From Actinomycetota bacterium (GTDB lineage: Bacteria; Actinomycetota; Acidimicrobiia; Acidimicrobiales; Ilumatobacteraceae): 64,000 nt of DNA. The stretch covers positions 43,523 through 107,522 of the forward strand of contig CAUJET010000016.1 of assembly GCA_963169665.1 (NCBI GenBank). The letters are read 5' to 3'. Shown piece by piece: positions 8,806-16,991 of this stretch. The translations under genes were made by a program, and so were the position numbers. The notes under the pieces are model-generated. The model had not been told where the DNA came from, did not search any database, and saw nothing but the letters and a program-made list of their open reading frames with translations. Each line of letters starts with the position of its first letter. The stretch's first letter is position 1.

Positions 8806-10086
8806 CTACGGCAGCGGGACGGCGGCGAGCAGCGTCGGCGTCAGCCGCACCGTGTGCGGCGACAGACCGGTCCCCGCCGCCCGTTGGCGCACCCAACGGG
8901 TCGTCCGATCGCCGGCCAACACCGCCATCACCCGGTCGGGAGCCGCCGTCGTGCAGGTGATCACCGGCACGCTCGGCAGCCACTCGCCGCGGGGGTCGTG
9001 CACGACCTCGATCGTCCGGGTCTGGTTCGCGATCAACAGCTTGGGCACCAGCCGGCGCTGTGCCCACTCCTGCATCCTCGGGGTGAGCCGCGCCAGGTCG
9101 ACCCGCGGCTGCTCGTAGCGCTGCTTGGCGAAACGCACCGGACGCTCGCCCCACAGGCACCGCCCCGGCTCGATCAGGCCGCTGGTGATCAGGGGCGGGC
9201 CGTCGACGTCGTCGCCCACCGCGCCGACCAGCCCGTAGTACTGGTCGCGGAAGTCGACCGCGAACGTCGCGATCGCGCCCAGCGTGTCACCGTCGGTCGC
9301 TGGTAGGTGCTCGACGTCGTCCAGGAGCAACGCACCCCAAGCGCCGTCGGCGAGCACCCCGGCCGGGGCCGGGGGCGCAGGCTCGAAGCCGTCACCCGAG
9401 GTGCGGGTGATCGTGTCGACCGCTCGACCCGTCTCCACCACCAGCGCACACGTGCGCACCGCTGCGTCGAACATCGCGTCGTTCGACCACCAGGCGTGCA
9501 CCACGGCCCCGCGCACCAACACGTCGGCCCGGATGGGCGCCGCGTCGCGAGTCGACAACACCGACTGGGGCAGCACGAACCCGACCCGCCCGCCGTCGGG
9601 GCGGGCGAGCTGCACGGCCATCGCGAGGAACTCGGCCGCAGCGTCGGCGTACGGCCCGCCCCCGTAGCGGGAACGCCCGCCGCGTGTGGTCACAGCCGCC
9701 ATCTGGTTGAGGAACGGCGGGTTGCCGATCACGACGTCGAAGCGGTCGCCTCGCCAGTCGCGCTCGAGGGCGTCGGCCCGCACGATCTCGGCCTCGGGGA
9801 CCGATCGACGCGCGGCGGCGACCGCGTCGGGGTCGACGTCGACCCCGACGAGCCGCACGGCTCGACCCCGGCGCGCGGCGTGGACCGCGACCGAGCGGAG
9901 GAACCGTCCGTCGCCGCACGCCGGGTCGAGCACCACGAGCGGCTCGGTCGAAGCCGCGAGCAACGAGTCGGGCAGCGTGATCTCCACCACGTGCTCGAGC
10001 AACGGCTCGGGCGTGTACCAGGCTCCCAACTGCTTGCGCCGCCCCGCGGCTCCGGAAGATCCGGCGGAGGGCTCGCGCGGCGGCAT
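8806..10086 (-). CDS. N6-adenine DNA methyltransferase-like protein (orphan)
   Basis: 426 residues. The start region LGAWYTPEPLLEHVV is the typical opening of class I N6-adenine methylases of type II/IIG R-M systems. SAM-binding motif I is VVLDPACGDGRFL and the catalytic motif IV is VVIGNPPF (NPPF). The C-terminal half (about 250-426) looks like a target-recognition region. No endonuclease gene is adjacent, so it looks like an orphan methylase. The ATG at 10086 is preferred because TACGCT lies 6 nt before it (leaderless promoter); an ATG at 10131 is the alternative. Target sequence unknown. Confidence 0.82.
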   Translation of the reverse strand: MPPREPSAGSSGAAGRRKQLGAWYTPEPLLEHVVEITLPDSLLAASTEPLVVLDPACGDGRFLRSVAVHAARRGRAVRLVGVDVDPDAVAAARRSVPEAEIVRADALERDWRGDRFDVVIGNPPFLNQMAAVTTRGGRSRYGGGPYADAAAEFLAMAVQLARPDGGRVGFVLPQSVLSTRDAAPIRADVLVRGAVVHAWWSNDAMFDAAVRTCALVVETGRAVDTITRTSGDGFEPAPPAPAGVLADGAWGALLLDDVEHLPATDGDTLGAIATFAVDFRDQYYGLVGAVGDDVDGPPLITSGLIEPGRCLWGERPVRFAKQRYEQPRVDLARLTPRMQEWAQRRLVPKLLIANQTRTIEVVHDPRGEWLPSVPVITCTTAAPDRVMAVLAGDRTTRWVRQRAAGTGLSPHTVRLTPTLLAAVPLP

Positions 10087-10092
10087 GCACGC

Positions 10093-10098
10093 AGCGTA
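10093..10098 (-). promoter_or_regulatory. -10 box of leaderless promoter for the DNA methylase
   Basis: TACGCT read on the minus strand, ending 6 nt before the ATG at 10086. It fits TANNNT and the spacing seen at many genes in this window. Confidence 0.55.
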
Positions 10099-10171
10099 GG
10101 AGGGCGGCCTCGTCGATCGAGCACGGCGCATCGTGCCCGCCGCGGATCGTAACGCCCGGAAGGTCCATGGC

Positions 10172-10177
10172 TAAGGT
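10172..10177 (+). promoter_or_regulatory. -10 box of leaderless promoter for coaA
   Basis: TAAGGT, 8 nt before the GTG start at 10186; no ribosome-binding site fits in the gap. Confidence 0.55.
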
Positions 10178-10185
10178 CGCTGGCC

Positions 10186-11109
10186 GTGACCGAGGCAGAC
10201 GGCCGGTATCTCACGTTCTCGCGTGACGAGTGGGCGGATCTCCGCGCGGCGACGCCGCTCACCCTGCGCGAGGCCGACCTCCAGGAGCTGCGCGGCCTCA
10301 CCGATCGCATCGACCTCGACGAGGTGGCGGCGATCTACCTCCCGCTCACCCGTCTGCTCAACCTGTATGTCGCGGCGACACAGAACCTGCACAAGGTGTC
10401 CGCTGCGTTCCTCGGCACCCTCGCCCCGAAGGTGCCGTACGTCATCGGCGTCGCCGGCAGCGTGGCGGTCGGCAAGAGCACCTTCGCCCGCATCCTGCAG
10501 GCGCTGCTCGCCCGCTGGCCCGACCACCCGCAGGTGGGCCTCGTCACCACCGACGGATTCCTGCACCCCAACGCCGTCCTCGCCGAGCGCGGCATCATGA
10601 ACCGCAAGGGCTTCCCCGAGAGCTACGACACGCGTCGGCTCATCGAATTCCTCCGCGAGCTCAAGAGCGGCGCATCGCAGGCGAGCGCACCTGTCTACAG
10701 CCATGTCGTCTACGACATCGTCGAGGGCGACGAGGTGGTCGTGAACCGCCCCGACATCCTCATCCTCGAGGGTCTCAACGTGCTGCAGGTCGGCGGTGCC
10801 GACGAGTTCGTGAGCGACTACTTCGACTTCAGCATCTACATCGACGCCGACGAGAGCCACATCGAGGAGTGGTACGTCCAGCGGTTCCTGAAGCTCTGCG
10901 AGACCGTGTTCCAGGACCCCAACAGCTTCTTCCAGAACTACGCGCACCTCAGCCACGACGAGGCGGTCGCCACCGCACGCGGCATCTGGCGCGAGATCAA
11001 CGGCAAGAACCTCCGCGAGAACATCGCCCCCACGAAGACCCGCGCGAGCCTGTTGCTGCGCAAGGGCCTCGACCACCGCGTCACCGACGTCTCGCTCCGC
11101 CGCCTCTGA
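10186..11109 (+). CDS. coaA: Pantothenate kinase, type I
   Basis: 307 residues, the usual length. It phosphorylates pantothenate with ATP, the first and regulated step of coenzyme A synthesis in the cytosol. The P-loop is [12 protein letters not shown] (about residues 89-100). Family blocks include [41 protein letters not shown] and the C-terminal SLLLRKG. The start is GTG; an ATG 19 nt upstream is out of frame. The last 29 nt overlap the 3-prime end of the convergent TetR gene. Confidence 0.97.
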   Translation: MTEADGRYLTFSRDEWADLRAATPLTLREADLQELRGLTDRIDLDEVAAIYLPLTRLLNLYVAATQNLHKVSAAFLGTLAPKVPYVIGVAGSVAVGKSTFARILQALLARWPDHPQVGLVTTDGFLHPNAVLAERGIMNRKGFPESYDTRRLIEFLRELKSGASQASAPVYSHVVYDIVEGDEVVVNRPDILILEGLNVLQVGGADEFVSDYFDFSIYIDADESHIEEWYVQRFLKLCETVFQDPNSFFQNYAHLSHDEAVATARGIWREINGKNLRENIAPTKTRASLLLRKGLDHRVTDVSLRRL

Positions 11110-11902
11110 CCCCGGTCGTGGTCCTCTGGGTCGGCTTCCCCGTCGGCTGCACCGCGGCCAGCCCGTCGAGCACCCGCTCGAGCCCGTAGTCGAACTGCGC
11201 GTCGCTCACGAACTCCGCTGCCCGCGGTCGGACGGCGATCGTGTGCGGGAAGCGCTCGGGGTCGAGTTGTTCCACGGGGAAGTCCAGCCCGGGGGCATCG
11301 GCACCGTCGGCGCTGAATCCCTGACGTCGCCGCGGCACCTCGAGGGCCACGAACCCGATCGTGTACGTGAGGACCGCCTTCGGTCCGCGGTCGGCGTGCT
11401 CGACCGAGAAACCGGCATCGAGCATCACCGCCAGGCCGTACTCGCCGATCGCGAGCCCGCTGCTGCCGAGCGAGGGTCGCGTGACGAGCGGTGCGACGAG
11501 GCCCGGGTGGGCCAGCATCGTGCGGCGGACCGAGTGGCCGAGCTCGCGCAGACCGGAGCGCCAGCCCAGGCGTGACGAGGGCAGCTGCACCTCCGACACC
11601 GCCAGGTCGAGCACGCCGTCGATCAGCTCGTCCTTGTTGGCGACGTGTCGGTAGAGCGCCATCGGCACCACCCCGAGCCGGTCGGCCAGCCGTCGCATCG
11701 TGAGCGCCTCGTCGCCCTCCTCGTCGAGCAGGGCGATCGCCTCGACGAGGACCGCCTGCTTGGTGAGCCGGGGGGCCGGTACAGGGTTCCTCGCCACGAC
11801 GGGGAGCGTAGCCACCGTGCCGGAATCCACCCCGGTGCCGCGCCGCCCGCCGCCCGTTGCGATCGCCCGGCCCGATCTCATGTGCTCGACGTCACTTGAC
11901 AT
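11081..11902 (-). CDS. TetR-family repressor, autoregulated
   Basis: 273 residues if started at the ATG at 11902, which lies 6 nt after TACGCT. A disordered leader of about 45 residues precedes the helix-turn-helix ([38 protein letters not shown], about 48-90). The long alpha-helical C-terminal part resembles the TetR_C ligand-binding and dimer domain. Shorter starts (ATG at 11881, GTG at 11815) are possible. Its -10 box lies within the first of two perfect inverted repeats that separate it from the divergent membrane-protein gene, so it probably represses itself and that neighbour. The ligand is unknown. Confidence 0.85.
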   Translation of the reverse strand: MSSDVEHMRSGRAIATGGGRRGTGVDSGTVATLPVVARNPVPAPRLTKQAVLVEAIALLDEEGDEALTMRRLADRLGVVPMALYRHVANKDELIDGVLDLAVSEVQLPSSRLGWRSGLRELGHSVRRTMLAHPGLVAPLVTRPSLGSSGLAIGEYGLAVMLDAGFSVEHADRGPKAVLTYTIGFVALEVPRRRQGFSADGADAPGLDFPVEQLDPERFPHTIAVRPRAAEFVSDAQFDYGLERVLDGLAAVQPTGKPTQRTTTGVRGGGARRR

Positions 11903-11918
11903 GTGTACAGCGTACACA
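11902..11918. promoter_or_regulatory. TetR operator 1 (perfect 7-3-7 inverted repeat)
   Basis: TGTGTACAGCGTACACA: arms TGTGTAC and GTACACA around AGC. It contains the -10 box TACGCT of the TetR gene (11909-11914, minus strand) and touches its start codon, so binding should block TetR transcription. Confidence 0.8.
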
Positions 11919-11923
11919 GTTTG

Positions 11924-11942
11924 ATGTGTACAACGTACACAT
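11924..11942. promoter_or_regulatory. TetR operator 2 (perfect 8-3-8 inverted repeat)
   Basis: ATGTGTACAACGTACACAT shares the core GTGTAC-N3-GTACAC with operator 1; the centres are 23 bp apart, about two DNA turns. It ends 2 nt before the GGAGG ribosome-binding site (11945-11949) of the divergent gene, so it controls rightward transcription. Confidence 0.8.
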
Positions 11943-11957
11943 CTTGGAGGAACGAAC

Positions 11958-12560
11958 ATGACCGCACGATTCGACACCCGCCGCTGGGCCCGATGGGCTG
12001 GGAGCTTCATCGGCTTCCCGCTCGCCGGGCTGGCCGCCAAGGCGGTGGCCGGCCCCATCGACAGCACCACCGCCGCCCTCCTGGGTGGCGCCGCAGCCGG
12101 CGCGACGCTCGGCGCCGTGCAGTCGTTCGCCCTCCGAGCCGACGCCCGCACCCGCGGCCGTTGGATCGCCGCCACCGCCGCCGGCATGGCGACTGGGCTC
12201 GCGTTCGGCGCAACCGCCGTCGACTTCGCGTTCGACGCCACCAGCCTCGTCACCATGGGCGCCGTCACCGGCGCGGCGATCGGAGCCGCCCAGGCGGCCG
12301 TGCTGCCGGCATCGCCCGCCCGCCGCGGCGTGTGGGCCGCCACCTCGACCGCGGTCTGGGCGCTCGGCTGGCTCATCACCTCGCAGGTGATCGTCGATGC
12401 CGATGCTCGGTGGGCCAACTTCGGCGCCAGCGGCGCGCTCGTCGCGACGATGATCGGTGGCCTCGTCCTCGCCGCGGACTCGCACCCCGCGGCGGCACCG
12501 GATGATCGCCATGCCGCGGCCGAGGGGCGGCCGTCCGTTCACGCGGTCACCGGGAGGTGA
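11958..12560 (+). CDS. Small polytopic membrane protein under TetR control
   Basis: 200 residues, Ala/Gly-rich, with about five or six hydrophobic segments (for example FIGFPLAGLAAKAVAG, AALLGGAAAGATLGAV, VTMGAVTGAAIGAAQAAVL, FGASGALVATMIGGLVLA). The C-terminus is hydrophilic. GGAGG sits 8 nt before the ATG. It shares a divergent control region with the TetR gene and holds both operators upstream, so it is the likely regulated target, perhaps in transport or stress defence. No recognised family. Confidence 0.75.
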   Translation: MTARFDTRRWARWAGSFIGFPLAGLAAKAVAGPIDSTTAALLGGAAAGATLGAVQSFALRADARTRGRWIAATAAGMATGLAFGATAVDFAFDATSLVTMGAVTGAAIGAAQAAVLPASPARRGVWAATSTAVWALGWLITSQVIVDADARWANFGASGALVATMIGGLVLAADSHPAAAPDDRHAAAEGRPSVHAVTGR

Positions 12561-12584
12561 CGGTCTCGTCGGCTTCCCGGTGGG

Positions 12585-13325
12585 TCAGTCGAGGCCGAGC
12601 AGCGCCGGCAGGTCGGCCAGCGACGACAGCTCGGTGAACAGCTCGTCGTGGTCGACGTGCTCGAGCTCCCACAACAGGTGGTACGGCACGTGCACGGCAT
12701 GCCCGCCGAGGGCCATGACCGGCAGGATGTCGCTGCGCACGCTGTTGCCCACCATCAGGAACCGGTCGGGCGCCACGCCGAACCGCTGGAGCAGCTTGGC
12801 GTAGGTCTCGGCGTCCTTCTCGAGCACCACCTCGAGATGTTCGAAGTGGTGCGCCAGCCCGCTGGTCGTGATCTTGTGGGTCTGGTGCACCAGGTCGCCC
12901 TTGGTGATCAGCACGATCCGGTAGTGGGCGCCCACCTTCGCCAGCACCTCGGGCACGTGGGGCAGCAGGTGCACCGGCTCCTCGAGCTGGGTGCGGGCCA
13001 TCTCGACCAGCTCGGCGATCACCCCGGTGGGCACGGCGCCGCCGCTGATCGTGATGGCCGCCTCGACCATCGAGATCGCGAAGGCCTTCACGCCGTAGCC
13101 GAACGTGTGCAGGTTCTTGCGCTCGACGGCCGTGAGGGCGGCCTTCACGTCGATGCCCTCGGACACGAACGGCGCCACCAGCTCCACGAAGCGGAGTTCG
13201 TTGGCGCGGAAGCCGTCCTCGCTCTGCCAGAGGGTGTCGTCGGCGTCGAAGCCGATCACGTCGTAGGGAGGAATGTCGGTGCGGGGAGTGTCAGGGTGGG
13301 AGGTGGCGCTCATGAAGGTGTCCAT
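12585..13325 (-). CDS. HAD-superfamily hydrolase
   Basis: 246 residues. Motif I is VIGFDADDTLWQSEDG (two Asp, nucleophile and acid/base), motif II IVLITKGD, motif III the Lys of VVLEKDAETY, and motif IV FLMVGNSVRSDI. These are the four HAD phosphatase motifs, with a helical cap at about residues 40-110. It probably removes phosphate from a small metabolite; the substrate is unknown. Start codon unsettled between ATG at 13325 and at 13313. It ends 24 nt from the end of the convergent membrane-protein gene. Confidence 0.88.
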   Translation of the reverse strand: MDTFMSATSHPDTPRTDIPPYDVIGFDADDTLWQSEDGFRANELRFVELVAPFVSEGIDVKAALTAVERKNLHTFGYGVKAFAISMVEAAITISGGAVPTGVIAELVEMARTQLEEPVHLLPHVPEVLAKVGAHYRIVLITKGDLVHQTHKITTSGLAHHFEHLEVVLEKDAETYAKLLQRFGVAPDRFLMVGNSVRSDILPVMALGGHAVHVPYHLLWELEHVDHDELFTELSSLADLPALLGLD

Positions 13326-13346
13326 GTTGGCTGATGCATCGGCATC

Positions 13347-13958
13347 TCAGTCGGCGCGATTGACGTCTTCCACCGCATCGAGTTCGGATTCGGTGAGCCC
13401 CGCGGCCAACAGGATCCGACGCACGATGGCGGACTTGCCCTCCACGTACTCGTCGATCCGGTCGACCGTGAGCTGCTCGGCCAGGGCACGCTTCACGGCC
13501 GCGTACTCGTCGCGCAGGCCGGCATCTCGGCGCAACACCTCGCGCAGGCCGACGTGGTTTCGCAGCGACAGGCACCCGTCGACCACCACGTAGGTGTTGC
13601 GCATCGGGCCGTCCGGGGCCCGGAACGCATGCCGGCCCGGTACGCCCATCTCGCCGCGGGGTTCGTACCCCACCCGGGTCAACGCTTCGGTCGCTGCCAT
13701 CACGTCGTCGGCGCCGACCACGATGTCGATGTCGATCACCGGCTTGGCCCACAGGCCCGGCACGGACGTGCTGCCGACGTGCTCGATCGAGACCACCGGT
13801 ACCCCGTCGAGCGCCGACCACAACCCGCGGGCCACCTCGTCAAACCATCGAGGCCATGCCGGGTCGTACGCGACCACCTTGATCCGCCCCTCGATCCGCG
13901 CCGGTGCCGGCTGGTCCGGTGCCGGCTGGTCCGGTGCCGGCTCGGCCGCCGCGGTCAC
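13347..13958 (-). CDS. GrpB-family nucleotidyltransferase-fold protein
   Basis: 203 residues. The stretch VVAYDPAWPRWFDEVARGL followed by IEHVGSTSVPGLWAKPVIDI is the diagnostic GrpB/UPF0157 signature, a nucleotidyltransferase-fold family of uncertain biochemical role. The N-terminal leader contains an in-frame 15-bp tandem duplication giving DQPAP repeats. The GTG start overlaps the stop of the upstream HTH gene (GTGA), making it the third gene of a tightly coupled trio. Confidence 0.9.
   Translation of the reverse strand: MTAAAEPAPDQPAPDQPAPARIEGRIKVVAYDPAWPRWFDEVARGLWSALDGVPVVSIEHVGSTSVPGLWAKPVIDIDIVVGADDVMAATEALTRVGYEPRGEMGVPGRHAFRAPDGPMRNTYVVVDGCLSLRNHVGLREVLRRDAGLRDEYAAVKRALAEQLTVDRIDEYVEGKSAIVRRILLAAGLTESELDAVEDVNRAD
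13903..13942. repeat. 15-bp tandem repeat in the GrpB leader
   Basis: GGTGCCGGCTGGTCC is repeated twice, plus a partial third copy. In frame it encodes (DQPAP)n near the N-terminus. Confidence 0.85.
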
Positions 13959-14323
13959 GACCGATGGAGGGCGTTCAGGTAGTTGTAGACCGTGATCCGG
14001 CTGACACCCATCGCGTCGGCCACGTCCTCCACGGCACGGCGCAAGGTGAACGCACCTCGTTCGTCGAGGAGCCGGATGGCGCGCTGCTTCTCCTCACGGC
14101 TGAGCTGCGGCAGCCGGGTGCCGAACTCGCGCTCGACCCCCTCGATCAACCGGTCGAGTGCGCCGTGCAACGGTGCCATCCGCACCGCGGCGACCTCGAC
14201 GCCCTCCCACTTGAGTGGCAGGTCGCCGGGCTCACGTGCGTCGAGCGGCACGATCTGCGCGCCGAGCGCCTCGATGATCGGCTTCACCGCGAGCACGAGC
14301 GGATGACGGGGCAGCCGGGTCAC
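13955..14323 (-). CDS. YheO-type HTH regulator, short form
   Basis: 122 residues from a GTG at 14323 whose GTGA overlaps the upstream stop. The C-terminal 50 residues read LSREEKQRAIRLLDERGAF then VEDVADAMGVSRITVYNYL, the HTH_22 domain of YheO/DauR-type regulators. The N-terminal part (about 1-65) is much shorter than the PAS-like sensor domain of YheO proteins and starts TRLPRHPLVLAVKPIIEALG. A longer ATG start at 14347 is possible but lacks the overlap logic. It is coupled to a thiamine-binding-like gene, so it may sense or regulate thiamine or pyrimidine precursors; that is inference. Confidence 0.78.
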   Translation of the reverse strand: MTRLPRHPLVLAVKPIIEALGAQIVPLDAREPGDLPLKWEGVEVAAVRMAPLHGALDRLIEGVEREFGTRLPQLSREEKQRAIRLLDERGAFTLRRAVEDVADAMGVSRITVYNYLNALHRS

Positions 14324-14631
14324 GGCGACGCCGTCCCTTCGGCCCATTCGTCGACACCGGCCGGTGGCGCGTCCGGTGCCTCGGAGGGTTCGCTGCCGCG
14401 ATCGGCGGTCAACGACACATGGGTCGCGCCGTTGGCGAAGGCCGCGGCGATGATCGCCTGGGCGAACTCGCCCGCCCGTGCGACCGGGACCACGCAGGTG
14501 GTGCCGAACGGACCGAACTCGACCGACGCCCCGAGCGCCTCGGCCGCCTCGACGGCGAGCAGCACGTGAGGGCCCGGGTGCCCCTCGACGAAGGGTTCGA
14601 TCGTGAACTCCAGGGTCAACACGGGCCTCAT
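14320..14631 (-). CDS. Thiamine-binding-like protein (MTH1187/YkoF superfamily)
   Basis: 103 residues. LTLEFTIEPFVEGHPGPHV, then VEFGPFGTTCVVPVARAGEF and a final VSLTADRG strand follow the ferredoxin-like pattern of the MTH1187/YkoF family, whose members bind thiamine or hydroxymethylpyrimidine-like ligands. The C-terminal 25 residues are disordered. It is the first gene of a coupled trio with a YheO-type HTH protein and a GrpB-family protein. The ligand assignment rests on family resemblance only. Confidence 0.72.
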   Translation of the reverse strand: MRPVLTLEFTIEPFVEGHPGPHVLLAVEAAEALGASVEFGPFGTTCVVPVARAGEFAQAIIAAAFANGATHVSLTADRGSEPSEAPDAPPAGVDEWAEGTASP

Positions 14632-14758
14632 GGTACCGGCCCCCCGCACCCCGGTGCCCGGGCGGGTCGGGCCGGGTGGTGTGGACGAGCGGGATGCCGG
14701 CGGCCGACGGGCCGGCGCCTGGAGGCGGTGCGCCGGCACGATCCTCACCGGGCGCCCG

Positions 14759-15025
14759 TCACCTGCCCATCACTCGCTGGAGTTCGGTGGAGCGCTGCAC
14801 GCAGTCGCGCCCGGCGGCGTCGAAGGCCTCCCCGAGCCGGGCGAGAGCCGTGCGGAACGTGCCGCTCCACTCCTGCTCGAACCGGTCGCGGGCCGGTCCG
14901 ACCCACGTCGTACCGCCCAGGGCCGACGTGACCGTGCTGGTGATGGCCTCGATGCTGTCGATCTGCCGCTGCAGCTGGCGCCCGAGGGCGGCGAGCTGCT
15001 CGGGGTTCGCACCGAACATGGACAT
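14759..15025 (-). CDS. WXG100-family (ESX-type) small secreted protein
   Basis: 88 residues, the expected size, made of two predicted amphipathic helices joined by the turn TTWVGPARDRFEQEW, which holds the W-x-G motif in the usual central position. Such proteins are substrates of ESX/type VII secretion. The ATG at 15025 is favoured by GGGAG five nt upstream. No EccC/EssC ATPase or partner WXG100 gene is next to it, so it is an orphan substrate here. Confidence 0.85.
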   Translation of the reverse strand: MSMFGANPEQLAALGRQLQRQIDSIEAITSTVTSALGGTTWVGPARDRFEQEWSGTFRTALARLGEAFDAAGRDCVQRSTELQRVMGR

Positions 15026-15125
15026 GACTGCTCCCATCTGCGAGGGCGGACCACCGCCTCGTCGACCACCACAGATGGGCAGTGGGGCAGCCGCTCCGGA
15101 AAACGTCCGGCAGGCGACCCTCGGA

Positions 15126-15674
15126 TCAGTGGCGATCGTCGATGAGTGGCAGGAGCAGCGCGATCGAGTCGGGGACGAACCGCTCGATACGGCGGAGCTC
15201 GTCGAGCTCGGCCCAGGTCACCCAGCGCACCTCCGCGATCTCCCCGTCGGTGAACCGGAACGGGCCGTCGTGCACGACCCGGAAGCCGCGGCCGATGAGC
15301 GCCACCGAGTCGTCCCGGAACCGGCCCTCGCCCAACGACTCGAAATCGGTCGGCTCGACGCCCAGCTCCTCGGCCACCTCGCGACGCGCCGCGTCGAGGT
15401 AGTCCTCGCCCGCCGACACCACCCCACCCGCGGCGATGTCCCACAGGCCGGGCCAGACGTCCTTCGCGTCCGACCGTCGGTGCACGAGCAGCCGACCGTC
15501 GGTGGAGAACACGGCGACGGCGACCGCCCGGTGCTGCAGCCGGTCGCGACGCATCTCGGCCCGCGTCACGGTGCGCACCACCACGTCGTCGTCGTCGACG
15601 ACGTCCACCATCTCCACCGCCGGCATCTCCACCGCCGGCATCTCCACCGGCTCGCGTCCGGTCACCTCGTCCAT
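15126..15674 (-). CDS. Nudix hydrolase (YfcD/isopentenyl-diphosphate-isomerase-like)
   Basis: 182 residues. The Nudix box runs from GGVVSAGEDYLDAARREV to AEELG and matches G-x5-E-x7-R-E-U-x-E-E-x-G-U completely. The layout HRAVAVAVFSTDGRLLVHRRS and the WPGLWDIAAGG stretch resemble the YfcD subgroup, which acts on nucleoside-diphosphate-linked substrates. The N-terminal leader holds a 15-bp tandem duplication giving PAVEM repeats. It is divergent from the M20 peptidase with only 23 bp between start codons. Confidence 0.9.
   Translation of the reverse strand: MDEVTGREPVEMPAVEMPAVEMVDVVDDDDVVVRTVTRAEMRRDRLQHRAVAVAVFSTDGRLLVHRRSDAKDVWPGLWDIAAGGVVSAGEDYLDAARREVAEELGVEPTDFESLGEGRFRDDSVALIGRGFRVVHDGPFRFTDGEIAEVRWVTWAELDELRRIERFVPDSIALLLPLIDDRH
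15610..15650. repeat. 15-bp tandem repeat in the Nudix leader
   Basis: ATCTCCACCGCCGGC occurs twice, plus most of a third copy. In frame it encodes the PAVEM duplications. Confidence 0.85.
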
Positions 15675-15685
15675 GGCTCCTGCTT

Positions 15686-15691
15686 TAGCAT
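15686..15691 (+). promoter_or_regulatory. -10 box of leaderless promoter for the M20 peptidase
   Basis: TAGCAT, 6 nt before the ATG at 15698. Confidence 0.55.
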
Positions 15692-15697
15692 CACGAC

Positions 15698-16918
15698 ATG
15701 ACGACCGACACGCTCCGCGAGGAAGCCCGCGACCTGCTCGACGACATGACGCAGCTGCGACGGCGGCTCCACCGGTGGCCCGAGGTCGGCAACCACCTGC
15801 CGCTCACCCGCGAGGCGGTGCTCGAAGCGATCGAGGGGCTGCCCCTCGATCTCACGCTGCACGAGACCACCAGCGGCATCGCGGCGGTCCTCAACGGCGG
15901 CAGGCCCGGTCCCACCGTGCTCCTCCGCGGCGACATGGACGCCCTCCCGATGCCCGAGGACACCGGCCTCGACTTCGCGTCCAGCGTCGACAACGTCATG
16001 CACGCCTGCGGCCACGACACGCACGTATCGATGCTGGTCGGCGCGGCGCGGCTGCTGTCGGCCCGCGCCGCCGACATCCCGGGCCGCGTGCTGTTCATGT
16101 TCCAACCCGGCGAAGAAGGCCACCACGGCGCCCGCTACATGCTCGACGAGGGACTGCTCGACGTGGGCGCGCACCCGATCGACGGCAGCCCGTCGCCGGT
16201 CACCGGTGCGTTCGCGATGCACATCACGTCGTCGAGCCCGGTCGGCTACGTCGCCACACGGCCCGGTCCGTGCATGGCCTCGAGCGACACGTTCACCGTG
16301 AAGGTCACCGGTCGCGGCGGCCACGCCAGCGAGCCGCACCGCACGCTCGACCCGATCCCCGTCGCCTGCGAGATCGTGCAGGCGCTGCAGATGATGGTCA
16401 CCCGGCGCATCGACGTGTTCGACCCCACGATCGTCACCGTCTCGAAGATCACCGCCGGCACCACGTCGAACGTGATCCCCGAGACCGCCGAGATCCTCGG
16501 CACGATCCGCGCCGTCAGCGAGCGCACACGAGCGAAGGTGCACGACGGCATCCGCCGCGTGGCCGAGGGCATCGGCGCGGCCCACGAGGTGGGCATCGAG
16601 GTGCAGGTCAACCTCGGCTACCCGGTCACGGTGAACGGCGCGTCGTTCACCGACTTCAGCATGGGCGTCGCCCGCGACATCATCGGCGCCGACAAGGTCG
16701 TGAAGCTTCCCAACCCGGTCATGGGGGCAGAGGACTTCAGCTACGTCATCGAACAGGTGCCGGGCACGATGATGTTCCTCGGCGCCACGCCGCTCGACCG
16801 CAGCCTCGCGACCGCCGCGCCGAACCACTCGAACCGGGTGTTCTTCGACGAACAGGCGATGGTCGACGGCACCGCGATCTACGCGGCCGTCGCCCTCCGC
16901 CACCTCGGCGTCGCCTGA
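15698..16918 (+). CDS. M20-family amidohydrolase (amidase/hippurate hydrolase type)
   Basis: 406 residues. Metal-site motifs are LLRGDMDALPMPEDTGLDF and VMHACGHDTHVSMLVGAA (Cys-Gly-His-Asp, the ACGHD form typical of hippurate/N-acyl-amino-acid hydrolases), then FMFQPGEEGHHGARYM with the catalytic Glu pair, and a final MGAEDFSYV. It cleaves an N-acyl group from an amino acid or a similar amide with two metal ions in the cytosol; the substrate is not fixed by sequence. A strong inverted repeat follows the gene and separates it from the convergent mannosidase. Confidence 0.92.
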   Translation: MTTDTLREEARDLLDDMTQLRRRLHRWPEVGNHLPLTREAVLEAIEGLPLDLTLHETTSGIAAVLNGGRPGPTVLLRGDMDALPMPEDTGLDFASSVDNVMHACGHDTHVSMLVGAARLLSARAADIPGRVLFMFQPGEEGHHGARYMLDEGLLDVGAHPIDGSPSPVTGAFAMHITSSSPVGYVATRPGPCMASSDTFTVKVTGRGGHASEPHRTLDPIPVACEIVQALQMMVTRRIDVFDPTIVTVSKITAGTTSNVIPETAEILGTIRAVSERTRAKVHDGIRRVAEGIGAAHEVGIEVQVNLGYPVTVNGASFTDFSMGVARDIIGADKVVKLPNPVMGAEDFSYVIEQVPGTMMFLGATPLDRSLATAAPNHSNRVFFDEQAMVDGTAIYAAVALRHLGVA

Positions 16919-16933
16919 CGGCCGCCTCCACCT

Positions 16934-16982
16934 CGTTCTGGGCGCGACTCTTCCCGCGGAGCGAGGATTCGCGACCAGAACG
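16934..16982. terminator. Bidirectional terminator between convergent genes
   Basis: Arms CGTTCTGGGCGCGA (16934-16947) and TCGCGACCAGAACG (16969-16982) pair at 13 of 14 positions around a 21-nt loop that itself holds CCGCGG. It fills the gap between the M20 gene and the mannosidase gene, which face each other. No clear T-tract. Confidence 0.7.
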
Positions 16983-16991
16983 TGCAGCGGG

